Shown here in pieces: positions 19,529-31,000 of a stretch of DNA of 64,000 bases. The stretch lies in the NCBI RefSeq assembly GCF_012489685.1, contig NC_080041.1:28199780-28263779 (forward strand). The letters run 5' to 3'. Under the pieces are notes generated by a model. It was not told where the DNA came from. It was given only the letters and a program-made list of their open reading frames with translations, and made no database searches. The stretch comes from Lotus japonicus. Taxonomy: Eukaryota; Streptophyta; Magnoliopsida; Fabales; Fabaceae. How positions within the stretch are numbered: the first letter of the stretch is position 1; every line of letters begins with the position of its first letter. A program made the translations under genes and the position numbers.

Positions 19529-21600
19529 GATGCCCTCAGCAGGGGCCCTTTCCTCCATGGAGGAAATCAAAGTTCATCGCTTGGCAAGCTTTTCCACTCT
19601 CCCTTCTCCCATCTCGGAGGCTCCTTAAAAGGGAATTCTTGACCAACCATCAGAGCTTTCTACCAGTGGATCCATTTTTGACCTTTCCCGCAGGGCTAGT
19701 GGGCTTTGCTGTTTCCCGTTATTGGAGGACCTTCTTCGCACCACCGGATGCCGGGGGCAAGATCGCCCTTGGCAACATCGTGTGTTTAATGACCCCAAGT
19801 ACTCCCACTTCTTCTTTGTATATGAATACTTGTTTCTTGATCTCGACGTTAAAATTCCTTTCTCACGCTTTCTTACCATAGTGCTGTGCGATATCAACGT
19901 TTCTCCTTGCCAACTTCACCCTCGCTCCTAGACCTATCTGAGGTGCTTTGAAATTCTCTGCCGTAGTGTTGATGTGGTGCATTCCCCTGCCTCTTTTCTT
20001 GTTTCTTCGAAACAGATTCTCAATCCCTGGGGACCCATGGTTGGGTTGTTCTCGTACCCCGGCGGGGCCGAGAACGGTTTGCCCCTTATCAGGTTAGCTC
20101 TGAATCTTACTTGGCCCGCCGGTACTTCCGGGTCGTCGTCCACCCTGCTTACCCCTCGTCATTCACACAGAAAGAAAGGAGAGCCATTTTTCCTTTTTAT
20201 TGGACACAGTGTCCCAAACCCATATCTGACTCTCCCGAAACGTCTTCCTCTTCTAGAGAAAATTTCGCCATTGGGGTCTTATCCTAGCTTCCTCTTTTTA
20301 GTTGTGCTGAACTACTTGGCGCTCCTCCGGGCTCCAAGCTGTTCCCTCGATTAGGTCTCCCCTTCTACCGTCTTCTTCACACTTTCCTCCTAACCTCTTT
20401 GCTTCTTATGATTCTCCCTTTTTGCTTTTTCAGGAAATATGAAGTTATCTACCGCCGATCTACTGGAGGCCTCCCTTTCTGGGAACGTTAAGGCGCCCTC
20501 TCCAGTCCAGGTTGGAGAGAAAAGGCAAAACTCGCTGGTGGGTGATGGTTCTCCCAAGAAGAGGAAACTGGGCGAGCCGAGCTCCCAAGTTGCACCTTTG
20601 ACTGTCGCGGGCGGTAAGTCCATCGCGCCCGGCCCCATTTTTTCGGATAGCACACGTGAGTCCCTGGTGATCGATCAGCACGGCGAGGTGAACGCCTCCC
20701 CAGTCGCGGGTACCTCTTGCCCCCTGTCTTCAACGGCGGGCCAGCGGCCACCGTCCTCTGTCCGTCCTCCGTCTCCTCCGCCCGTCCAGGCTTCCCATGA
20801 TTCATCAATTCCTAGCCCTCCTAGGGTTGACGGAGGGGAAGAAAATCCTTCCTCGGACCGCCCAAAGGACCCTTCCAGCAGTTCTTCTGCCGACCTTTTT
20901 CCTTCTTGCTTTCTCACCCTTATCTCGAGAAGTTGAGGGAAGTTCCCAGCCAAAACCCGCAGGACCTCGCTCAAGAAGCTGTATCAAATCTTCTCTGCGC
21001 CGACTGTCTGTTCGCCCAAGTGGCATGGCAGGCTCGGCCCCTTACCGGAATTGCGGGGCTCCACCAAGAGGTAGCAAAACTGCACTCTATCAACCTTCAG
21101 GCCAACTAGATCTGCTCCAAGGTGTCCAACCAGTTGGCATCTGAAGTGAATAAGACAAAGAAGATGCATAAGAAACTCACGGAAGCAAAGCTTGCATAGG
21201 TAGCGGTGGATGAGAAAGAGCGAGAGCTTGAAGCTCAGGTTGAGGGGCTCTGTAAGGACCTTAGCGCCAAAGAGGCCATCATTGCTTCTAAGGAGGATTC
21301 CCTCGCTCCTAAGGACAAGGAGATTGCTGATTTGCGCGAAGGTCTAGCGGACAAGTGTAAGATACTTGCTGAGGCCCGATCGGATTTGGAATCGACGTGC
21401 AAACTCTTGACTTAGAAGGATGCCCAGACCATTGCCCTGGAAGAGCAGATAAGAAGAGAGGTTGCCAATGCGGCGGCTGATGAGCGTATCCACGGCTTCT
21501 TAATTGCCAAAGCTCAAGTCAAGCATCTCCATCCTACTATTAACATTGACTCCTACTTTTGTTTGTATTTTACTTTCAAGTTAATCGATTCGGCTTTATT
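19529..21600 (+). pseudogene. Antisense extra ORF of Tat element E1 (PF04195-like, putative gypsy-type transposon protein), broken
   Basis: Starts MPSAGALSSMEEIKVHRL on the strand opposite to pol. A stop at 19626-19628, a frameshift and a TAG near 19929 break it. The segment IPFSRFLTIVL...SPCQLHPRS...LRCFEILCRSV (about 19850-19965) fits PF04195, followed by LNPWGPMVGLFSYPGG. A 79-bp intron with GT...TTTTTCAG borders is likely at 20355-20433. One frame reads through this splice (SKLFPRL joined to GNMKLSTADLL). The second exon is Pro/Ser-rich (20434-20930), then a coiled coil (about 21100-21520) rich in Glu, Lys and Ala heptads. Steinbauerova and colleagues described such spliced antisense ORFs in Tat elements; function is unknown. 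Confidence 0.75.
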
Positions 21601-22417
21601 CCTTTATGTTTTATGCTCGTTTTAGCGCTTTCCGGAGTTTTTCTTCTCTCACACCCCCCATAGTTTCCTTGTTCTTGAATTACGTCTGACGACATTTGTA
21701 AGACCCAAGATTTTAAGCTTAGAATAAGTGGAAGAGATTTCCATTTACGAATAGGGTTGATGTAATGAGAAGGGAAACCTGAACGAAAGTTTATTAAATG
21801 AAATGTATTTATGAAGGAGAAAGTTCAGGAAAAGTTCAAGGATTGCATTATGATCGATAAAAGTTATAGCACGAACGTTTTACGCTTAAACCTAGGTCAG
21901 AAACCCTAGTATATAGCTAATTTTCACTTTTAGGCACGACGAAAGTTAATTCCAAAAAAAATCTTCAGAGAAATGTTAGAACTTCTCTTTTTCCATTTAT
22001 CACAATCGTTTCGAGGCGAAACTCTAGGATCTACTAACGTCCGATTCCAATCATCGGAAGTTTGCCGAAACCGAATCCCTGGTATTTCAAAACCCTAGAA
22101 TTTCTCGACAATGAAGACTTTATCTATTCAGAGCTTCAAATGAATATTCCACACGCGTACACCCATTTCTCTTGATGATTTCAATCTTTCTTCAGAAGGA
22201 AGTTTTCCATTCCGACATTCGATGCAAAAAGCAACTTATCGGGTAAAATAGTTTTACACCGACTTTGCACCGACTTTGCATTAGTTGCCAAAAATACAAG
22301 GAGACATCTTCTTAGCTTAGGAATTCCTTTGCCAAAACCTATCTTAGAATTCATGGAGAATGATGCCGGAAAAATCAGATTCGCGAAACTTTCATTTTCC
22401 CGCGAATTACCATTTTC

Positions 22418-22426
22418 TATATATAG
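22418..22426 (+). promoter_or_regulatory. TATA box of the left D LTR
   Basis: TATATATAG in an otherwise GC-balanced stretch. The same motif lies at 28782-28790 and 35146-35154 in the other two LTRs and at 59691-59699 in the diverged solo LTR. Confidence 0.6.
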
Positions 22427-23239
22427 CCAAGAAATGAGAAAAAAATCACAAAACTCACCCAAAAACCCATTCAAGGCCGCGAGTTTGCATAGGAGAGGAG
22501 GAGGAGAGATTTTCTTCATTTCTTGCTTGATCGTCGATCAATCAGTTGCTGCTTCAAGGCTTCGAGGTATAGTCGCTAATCCTTACCTCTGATCGCTTTT
22601 TCCATAGCTTTTCTGTAGAGTTTTCTGAGCGGATAGTTTATGGGTTTTTGCAAAACTATCCTGAATCTTTCATTTCTGATTCTAAACCTCTTCTATATGT
22701 GCCCAAGATCACTTCTGCCGGGTTAGATTTTCCGTTATGTCGCCGGAATTCCGCCGAAATCAATTTTAGCCTTAAATACCCATTTTTGGAGTTTTTGAGG
22801 TAAAGCTTCAACCTTTAGGCTAAAAACTATCGCCTTAGCTTAGTGCTAGTAGGATTAGTTGTCATAAACGTCGTTGGTGACGTCCCTGCAAAATTTTATT
22901 TTTGGGATTTCAGTTTTGAAAATCCTAAGTTAAAAATCATGACCAAAATACCCCTGCGACAGTTTTCGATCCGATAATTTTTCCGAGTTCAGAATACCCT
23001 TAGTTACGGCTTATGAAAGCATAGGAACCAAGTTTGATCGAAGAAAAATCGAGCCCCATAATTACCTAAAGTGGCCGAGCCCTATTAAGGGGGAGGAGGA
23101 AAATTTCCTTTTCCGAAAACTTGTCTTTCGCGCTAGATTATCGTACCTTAGAGTATAGATTACTTCGTGTAACCTTAGTAAGTATCGATAGCTTAGTTCT
23201 CGATAGATTCTGATAGTATTTCTGTGACTTTGCTTTAAA

Positions 23240-23317
23240 GGAACTTTTGAGGAATTTCCTGAGGAGCAACGCTTTGCTTGTGAGGAAGAGTTAGAAGATA
23301 ATCCTGGAGAATCTGCA
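23240..23317 (+). other. Possible leader exon inside the D LTR
   Basis: A 78-bp stretch lies between an acceptor-like TTTGCTTTAAAG and a strong donor CTGCAG|GTGAGG, and reads without stop as an acidic peptide starting GTFEEFPEEQ. In the diverged solo LTR (about 60512-60589) the stretch has the same length, no indel and the same donor, although many codons changed. It may be a spliced leader exon; coding is doubtful. Equivalent positions in the other D LTRs are offset by 6,364 and 12,728. Confidence 0.3.
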
Positions 23318-24028
23318 GGTGAGGGCTTCTCACTGAATCTCTAGTTAATGCTTAGGGTCGATGTTTCGACATTGTTTACTGTTTATGCACTGGAATTGTG
23401 TGTGATTGGAAAATGTTTTCTGAGGCTTCGGCTGACAATGTAGATGATTCATCTACTGTATGTTTTTGAGATTGTCTTACATGCTATGTGCTATGTGGGT
23501 AATCTAGGATGTGTGGTGCATGCTTTATATGCTAAGTGCTAAGTGTTTATGATGCGATTTATTGATATATGACATGTTGTTGATTGTGATGATTTAAATA
23601 TGCTCTGTACTGGAATCTGAGATTCTGAATGGTGAGAATAGCGGGCAGGTCATGCCGATTTTATTTTGAGAGTTTTGAGAAAGTTTGATAGGACGAACGA
23701 GGTTCGGGCCTTAATTCTGTGTAGTGGATCGAGACATCCTCTGGAAGCGACTTGGGATTGGGAGATCCTGCAAATGTATAAGACTTGCGATAAGACAAAA
23801 TGGAATCTATTTTATAAAGAAAATTCATAAGACCTTAAATAACCTCAAAATCTTTAAGTAATGAAAACAACCTCGAAGGAAGGCATTGGAAGTCAAATCA
23901 TGGTTTCGGAAAAGCGAGGAGTGTCGTCGGATCCAAGTGTTGAGGAGTTTGGTAAGTTCTGAGTATGTTGGTACTCCTTCGCTCGTTGAGCAGTTTGATA
24001 GCCATCCAAGGGATGAGCCGAGAAGCTT

Positions 24029-24266
24029 CACTGAGGCGTGAGACCTTGTGAATGCGGGATACTCCACTGAGGCGTGAGACCTTGTGGAAAGCATGGAACT
24101 CCACTGAGGCGTGAGACCTTGTGAGAGCATGAAACTTCACTGAAGCGTGAGACTTCGTGCAAGTGTGTAAATTCACTGAGGCGTGAGACCTTGTGAAAGC
24201 ATAAAACTTCACTGAAGCGTGAGACTTTGTGAATGTGTGAGACTCCACTGAAGCGTGAGACTTCGT
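24029..24266 (+). repeat. Hairpin array of the left D LTR (7 copies)
   Basis: Copies start at 24029, 24064, 24102, 24138, 24174, 24210 and 24245. Form: CAC, bulged T, GAAG or GAGG, loop CGTGAGA, then CTTC or CCTT, GTG. Inner arms change together (GAAG with CTTC, GAGG with CCTT). Flanking pairs also match: TTCAC/GTGAA in some copies, TCCAC/GTGGA in the second. Copies recur at 30393-30630 and 36757-36994. Confidence 0.8.
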
Positions 24267-24460
24267 GTGAGCATTGATGACTCGAAGAGTTATCGTGAGT
24301 GTTTGCACTCATTTTATGATTATTGTACTTTGTCGCAGAATCGACTTTTACCTTAGGGTTAGCTTTTAGAAACTTTAATTTACCTAGAACACGTGGCGAC
24401 GTGTCGAGTGAGGTCGGAGACGTTGTTTGGCAAATCACATTGCACTCATGCATACATAGG

Positions 24461-24580
24461 AGGTTAATACACGGCGTGATACCGGACCTCGGTGGATTGG
24501 AGGTTAATACACGGCGTGATACCGGACCTCGGTGAATTGGAGGTTAATACACGGCGTGATACCGGACCTCGGTGGATTCC
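24461..24580 (+). repeat. Three 40-bp tandem repeats in the left D LTR
   Basis: Units 24461-24500, 24501-24540 and 24541-24580 begin AGGTTAATACACGGCGTGAT and contain the inverted repeats CACG-G-CGTG and ACCG-GACCT-CGGT. The same triplet is at 30825-30944 and 37189-37308. Confidence 0.88.
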
Positions 24581-25676
24581 AAAATGGTCATAAGACCCGG
24601 ATTTCCGCGTAAGAGCGCTATTAGGCGACTCTTAGTAGCAGATCTGGCTACCTTTGTTGTTGGAGTAAGAGGCATCACGGGCCGAAATGGCACCACCGGG
24701 GCTGGTGAAGGGCTGATCCGATGATGTCCATCCGTTCCGGATTGCATATTGGTTGACTGGGTTAACCTGCATATCATTTCATGCGACATGCATACTGACA
24801 TAGTTAATGAGTGTGTTTGATACTTGTTAGTTCTACTTGATGTATGTTAACTGTGATTTACAGTCGTTCTATTCTTTGTGGAAATATGCAACCCTAGGAT
24901 GTTATCCCTAGTTATAAGCCTAAGTGGCTATTATCTTATTTATATCTATTGGTGCTATTATTTACATAATTCTTTGGAGTTGACCCTCGCGTCTTCTGTG
25001 TGTGCTTTGGCGGACAAACGCCCTTTGTCAGATGTCTTTGGCGGGCTGGTTCATGACGGTTCACCCTTCGGGGGAGACTAGAGTGGAGAAGCTGGAACAG
25101 GAGCGCATCGCGGTAGCGAGAGGAGGACGGATGGTGTACATAGACTAGGTCGTTCTGGATTCAGATTCGGGCGACGATCATGCTAGCATGTAGGTTTTAG
25201 TGCTGGTGTGAGCTCCTCGAGATGGGATTAGTGTAGGAGTAGAGTCTTAGCTCTGAACATCATTTGTTTTCTTTGGGGACAGGGTAGTTTCCCACCTATA
25301 GCTTTTTGTGTGGTTCTTTACGAGAATCACAGAGAGTTGGTTGGACTTAGGAGGTCTTGCTTCAGGCCGATGGGCCAGCTTATTCTCAGTTTTGAGGGAT
25401 AGTGTTGCGGACACTTACCTTTAGATTTGGTTTGTACATTTTGCCTTCGGGCGTTACACTTTTCTTTCCGTCACTGGAGGTTTACTCGTGACGAGGTTAC
25501 TTACAGCGGAGGCTGTTTATATATTGTATATTAGCTCTATTACTTTTCGCTTTTGGGTTTTATTTAATTCAGTCTTGTCTTAGTTATTATCGAAAAAAAA
25601 AATATTTCACGTTTTTCCGCATTAAGTTTACTTTTGGTTACTAAAGTGACGCCACCGAAATCGGGGTGTTACAATG

Positions 25677-25688
25677 TGGTATCATAGC
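25677..25688 (+). other. Primer binding site of D unit 1, mutated
   Basis: TGGTATCATAGC, one base different from the initiator-Met match TGGTATCAGAGC found at 32041-32052 in unit 2. The mismatch would weaken priming. Confidence 0.9.
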
Positions 25689-25886
25689 ACGGTCGAGTCT
25701 TTCGGGAGTTGTTGGGGAATAGGTCTTCTGTGCTAGGTTGTGTGACTCTACAAAGAGTGAAAATTGATTGTCTGCAAGCGATTTTTCGCTTAAAAATTGA
25801 TTGAAGTTATTGCTTAATCATATTGTATAGTTATACTAGATGCTATCTTATGATGAGTACTAACTGTTTGTTTAACTTAACAGAAC

Positions 25887-27101
25887 ATGGTGAATACTAA
25901 TCAGCTAGCTGAGATGATGGCCACTATGGCCCAAGCGGTAACAGCGCAGGCCCAAGCGGTAACAGCGCAGGCAAATGATAATGCGATGAGGCGTGCTGCT
26001 GAGGAGGCACGTGATCAGCATCAGCGCCAGAGGGAAGTAACTCTGGACCAAAACAAAGGCCTGAATGATTTCAGGAGGCAAAACCCACCAAAGTTCTCTG
26101 GTGGTACTGACCCAGACAAAGCGGATCTCTGGATTCAGGAAATCGAGAAGATATTCCGCGTACTACAAACTGCGGAGGGTGCCAAAGTGGGCATGGCGAC
26201 TTATCTACTACTCGGGGATGCTGAGTACTGGTGGAAGGGCACCAGAGGAATTATGGAAGACAATCACGAGGAGATTAGCTGGAACTCATTCCGGACCGCA
26301 TTCTTGGAAAAGTATTTTCCAACAAGTGCTCGGGATGAGCGGGAGTCACAATTTCTGACACTCCGTCAGGGAGGTATGTCAGTGCCGGAATTTGCTTCGA
26401 AGCTGGAGTCCTTGGCGAAGCATTTCCAATTCTTTCATGATCACGTGAATGAGCGCTATATGTGCAAGCGCTTTGTTAATGGACTGAGGCCTGATATTGA
26501 GGACTCAGTGAGACCACTGGGAATCATGCGATTCCAATCGTTGGTTGAGAAAGCCACGGAAGTAGAGCTGATGAAGAACCGGAGATTAAACCGGGCTGGG
26601 ACTGGAGGGCCGATGAGGTCGGGCTCTCAAAATTTTCAGAGCAGAGAGAAATTTCAGAGCAGGGGGCCATATCAGCGTCTTGCTGGAAAAGGATTTACTT
26701 CAGGATCTTACAGACCCATGACGGGTACTGCTGGAGGTTCCGGAGATCAGACTTTGAAGAAGGAGATGACATGTTTCAGATGTGGGGAGCCGGGGCATTA
26801 TGCTAATGCTTGTCCCGACAAGAGGCCCAAGTGCTTTAATTGTAACAAAATGGGGCATAATGCTGGTCAGTGCAGAGCACCCAAGGCGGAGCCAACCGTG
26901 AACACTGCTCGTGGAAAGCGTCCTGCTGCTAAAGCAAGAGTTTACACCATGGACTGTGAGAGAGCTGAGGGGTTTTTCAGAGGAGAGCGCAAGAACGATG
27001 GTAACTTTCTAACCATTCTTTCTCATTTCAGTATAATATATTCCATTACTCTCGTAGCGTGTGCAAACACCCCTAACTTACTTATACTGTCTAAGCTTTG
27101 A
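25887..27101 (+). CDS. gag: Gypsy-type Gag of D unit 1 (404 aa)
   Basis: Starts MVNTNQLAEMMATMAQAVTA about 200 bp after the PBS. Residues about 70-220 match Retrotrans_gag (PF03732), with GDAEYWWKG and FLEKYFP as marks. Two CCHC zinc knuckles follow, CFRCGEPGHYANAC from about residue 296 and CFNCNKMGHNAGQC from about 316, for RNA binding. The style is that of the Del/Tekay chromoviruses. The last 35 residues or so run into decayed protease, where the D-S-G active site is missing, so the natural Gag-Pol join is lost. The protein could still assemble particles. It differs from unit 2 by Leu for Pro near residue 266. Confidence 0.9.
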   Translation: MVNTNQLAEMMATMAQAVTAQAQAVTAQANDNAMRRAAEEARDQHQRQREVTLDQNKGLNDFRRQNPPKFSGGTDPDKADLWIQEIEKIFRVLQTAEGAKVGMATYLLLGDAEYWWKGTRGIMEDNHEEISWNSFRTAFLEKYFPTSARDERESQFLTLRQGGMSVPEFASKLESLAKHFQFFHDHVNERYMCKRFVNGLRPDIEDSVRPLGIMRFQSLVEKATEVELMKNRRLNRAGTGGPMRSGSQNFQSREKFQSRGPYQRLAGKGFTSGSYRPMTGTAGGSGDQTLKKEMTCFRCGEPGHYANACPDKRPKCFNCNKMGHNAGQCRAPKAEPTVNTARGKRPAAKARVYTMDCERAEGFFRGERKNDGNFLTILSHFSIIYSITLVACANTPNLLILSKL

Positions 27102-28071
27102 CCTTATAGTTATTACGCCTACTAATACCTTATTTGACCGTAGCTCGTATTTTAGCTATAGAAGTTATACAAGGTTTAGAATGACACGCTAAGCTTAGAA
27201 AGTAGTCTTCTACCGATGCGTTTAAAAGGAAGCTAGAAGCTGAAGAATGAATCTCATAGAGATTTCTTATGGATAGTATACGTATGATGTCGAGGGCGTG
27301 TAGTTCCGTAGCGGAATCGTTGAGGATGTGAGGTCAGGATATTTGTGACTATTGGATGATAGGAACTCATTGACTGTTCCAGTGGGTTTTTTTCTAAATT
27401 TCACCTTCGATGTATTAGGCTTGATCAACTTAATATTGAGGGGGTGATATTCGGAATCAGAGCTGGCTATGGACTTTGATAGAAGGATTGGTAAGATTAA
27501 CTTGATTGGATCGAGGATTAGTCGAGCTGGGAGGAAAAAGTTCGCATTAAGTATAAGTTCTCTTGCGAAGGAGATATAGTTTGAAGAAATGGATATTCAT
27601 TTAGGAAGCATTGAAGAATTAACGGACATTAGAGGTCCAAACTTGATGAAGGTTCAGGTTTTAAGTCTATGAACTGTTGTCTTAAGTTTCTAGGACTCGA
27701 AGTTGGTTAGAATTTGATAGAGAGATTAAGAGGTTGATGGACGAGATGGTGATCAAGTTATAGAAAAGGGGAGTGTTAGTATTGAGATGAACACTTGAGG
27801 TTGTCATATTTGGACAAGTTGCTTAAAGTCTAAGAGTGAATGAAACTTGTTATGGATTTTGGTGATACGAGCTAGAGATTAGCGAGTGAATTTTGCTAAG
27901 TGGAATGAGAATCTTAGGGTAAAGATTGACTTCAGAAGCTGGAGATCATATTCGAGTAAGAGTTTTAGCGGTGTTATGTGAGAGTTAGAGGAAAAGATCA
28001 AGGAATAATATCCAGAACTATTACTGACCCTTAAGTTTCGAGGACGAAACTTTCTTTTTGGAGGGTAGTAA
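27102..28071 (+). other. Decayed pol remainder and PPT of D unit 1
   Basis: RT, RNase H and integrase are absent. Just before the PPT, the stretch encoding a YPELL-like end followed by TTTCGAGGACGAAAC (28036-28050) resembles the usual 3' end of Tekay-type pol. The PPT GGAGGGTAGTAA is at 28060-28071. The rest shows no coding signal. The same region of unit 2 is 33466-34435. Confidence 0.7.
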
Positions 28072-31000
28072 TGTAAGACCCAAGATTTTAAGCTTAGAAT
28101 AAGTGGAAGAGATTTCCATTTACGATTAGGGTTGATGTAATGTGAAGGGAAACCTGAACGAAAGTTTATTAAATGAAATATATTTATGAAGGAGAAAGTT
28201 CAGGAAAAGTTCAAGGATTGCATTATGATCGATAAAAGTTATAGCACGAACGTTTTACGCTTAAACCTAGGTCAGAAACCCTAGTATATAGCTAATTTTC
28301 ACTTTTAGGCACGACGGAAGTTAATTCCAAAAAAAATCTTCAGAGAAATGTTAGAACTTCTCTTTTTCCATTTATCACAATCGTTTCGAGGCGAAACTCT
28401 AGGATCTATGAACGTCCGATTCCAATCATCGGAAGTTTGCCGAAACCGAATCCCTGGTATTTCAAAACCCTAGAATTTCTCGACAATGAAGACTTTATCT
28501 ATTCAGAGCTTCAAATGAATATTCCACACGCGTACACCCATTTCTCTTGATGATTTCAATCTTTCTTCAGAAGGAAGTTTTCCATTCCGACATTCGATGC
28601 AAAAAGCAACTTATCGGGTAAAATAGTTTTACACCGACTTTGCATTAGTTGCCAAAAATACAAGGAGACATCTTCTTAGCTTAGGAATTCCTTTGCCAAA
28701 ACCTATCTTAGAATTCATGGAGAATGATGCCGGAAAAATCAGATTCGCGAAACTTTCATTTTCCCGCGAATTACCATTTTCTATATATAGCCAAGAAATG
28801 AGAAAAAAATCACAAAACTCACCCAAAAACCCATTCAAGGCCGCGAGTTTGCATAGGAGAGGAGGAGGAGAGATTTTCTTCATTTCTTGCTTGATCGTCG
28901 ATCAATCAGTTGCTGCTTCAAGGCTTCGAGGTATAGTCGCTAATCCTTACCTCTGATCGCTTTTTCCATAGCTTTTCTGTAGAGTTTTCTGAGCGGATAG
29001 TTTATGGGTTTTTGCAAAACTATCCTGAATCTTTCATTTCTGATTCTAAACCTCTTCTATATGTGCCCAAGATCACTTCTGCCGGGTTAGATTTTCCGTT
29101 ATGTCGCCGGAATTCCGCCGAAATCAATTTTAGCCTTAAATACCCATTTTTGGAGTTTTTGAGGTAAAGCTTCAACCTTTAGGCTAAAAACTATCGCCTT
29201 AGCTTAGTGCTAGTAGGATTAGTTGTCATAAACGTCGTTGGTGACGTCCCTGCAAAATTTTATTTTTGGGATTTCAGTTTTGAAAATCCTAAGTTAAAAA
29301 TCATGACCAAAATACCCCTGCGACAGTTTTCGATCCGATAATTTTTCCGAGTTCAGAATACCCTTAGTTACGGCTTATGAAAGCATAGGAACCAAGTTTG
29401 ATCGAAGAAAAATCGAGCCCCATAATTACCTAAAGTGGCCGAGCCCTATTAAGGGGGAGGAGGAAAATTTCCTTTTCCGAAAACTTGTCTTTCGCGCTAG
29501 ATTATCGTACCTTAGAGTATAGATTACTTCGTGTAACCTTAGTAAGTATCGATAGCTTAGTTCTCGATAGATTCTGATAGTATTTCTGTGACTTTGCTTT
29601 AAAGGAACTTTTGAGGAATTTCCTGAGGAGCAACGCTTTGCTTGTGAGGAAGAGTTAGAAGATAATCCTGGAGAATCTGCAGGTGAGGGCTTCTCACTGA
29701 ATCTCTAGTTAATGCTTAGGGTCGATGTTTCGACATTGTTTACTGTTTATGCACTGGAATTGTGTGTGATTGGAAAATGTTTTCTGAGGCTTCGGCTGAC
29801 AATGTAGATGATTCATCTACTGTATGTTTTTGAGATTGTCTTACATGCTATGTGCTATGTGGGTAATCTAGGATGTGTGGTGCATGCTTTATATGCTAAG
29901 TGCTAAGTGTTTATGATGCGATTTATTGATATATGACATGTTGTTGATTGTGATGATTTAAATATGCTCTGTACTGGAATCTGAGATTCTGAATGGTGAG
30001 AATAGCGGGCAGGTCATGCCGATTTTATTTTGAGAGTTTTGAGAAAGTTTGATAGGACGAACGAGGTTCGGGCCTTAATTCTGTGTAGTGGATCGAGACA
30101 TCCTCTGGAAGCGACTTGGGATTGGGAGATCCTGCAAATGTATAAGACTTGCGATAAGACAAAATGGAATCTATTTTATAAAGAAAATTCATAAGACCTT
30201 AAATAACCTCAAAATCTTTAAGTAATGAAAACAACCTCGAAGGAAGGCATTGGAAGTCAAATCATGGTTTCGGAAAAGCGAGGAGTGTCGTCGGATCCAA
30301 GTGTTGAGGAGTTTGGTAAGTTCTGAGTATGTTGGTACTCCTTCGCTCGTTGAGCAGTTTGATAGCCATCCAAGGGATGAGCCGAGAAGCTTCACTGAGG
30401 CGTGAGACCTTGTGAATGCGGGATACTCCACTGAGGCGTGAGACCTTGTGGAAAGCATGGAACTCCACTGAGGCGTGAGACCTTGTGAGAGCATGAAACT
30501 TCACTGAAGCGTGAGACTTCGTGCAAGTGTGTAAATTCACTGAGGCGTGAGACCTTGTGAAAGCATAAAACTTCACTGAAGCGTGAGACTTTGTGAATGT
30601 GTGAGACTCCACTGAAGCGTGAGACTTCGTGTGAGCATTGATGACTCGAAGAGTTATCGTGAGTGTTTGCACTCATTTTATGATTATTGTACTTTGTCGC
30701 AGAATCGACTTTTACCTTAGGGTTAGCTTTTAGAAACTTTAATTTACCTAGAACACGTGGCGACGTGTCGAGTGAGGTCGGAGACGTTGTTTGGCAAATC
30801 ACATTGCACTCATGCATACATAGGAGGTTAATACACGGCGTGATACCGGACCTCGGTGGATTGGAGGTTAATACACGGCGTGATACCGGACCTCGGTGAA
30901 TTGGAGGTTAATACACGGCGTGATACCGGACCTCGGTGGATTCCAAAATGGTCATAAGACCCGGATTTCCGCGTAAGAGCGCTATTAGGCGACTCTTAGT

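Larger units (their letters stand above)
21697..25673 (+). repeat. Left LTR of the D array (3,977 bp)
   Basis: Starts TGTAAGACCCAAG and ends ATCGGGGTGTTACA. A TATA box TATATATAG lies at 22418-22426, so the U3 is about 0.75 kb and R-U5 about 3.2 kb. It has a private 11-bp duplication (CACCGACTTTG twice near 22256-22278), plus private bases near 21755, 21772 and 21809. It holds a hairpin array (24029-24266) and three 40-bp repeats (24461-24580). Minus-strand frames across the arrays, rich in HKVSRLSEV, are artefacts of the repeats. Confidence 0.93.

Noticed and set aside
24029..24266. Regular short repeats with spacers, CRISPR-like in look (also 40213-40629, 983-1208)
   Set aside because: They lie inside plant retrotransposon LTRs, the units and not the spacers carry the pattern, and no cas genes exist. 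They are tandem hairpin repeats.
23898..24453. Minus-strand frames of 136-141 aa rich in HKVSRLSEV, and the plus-strand frames over 40102-40710
   Set aside because: They are translations of the hairpin repeats, occur in several frames at once, and have no domain.
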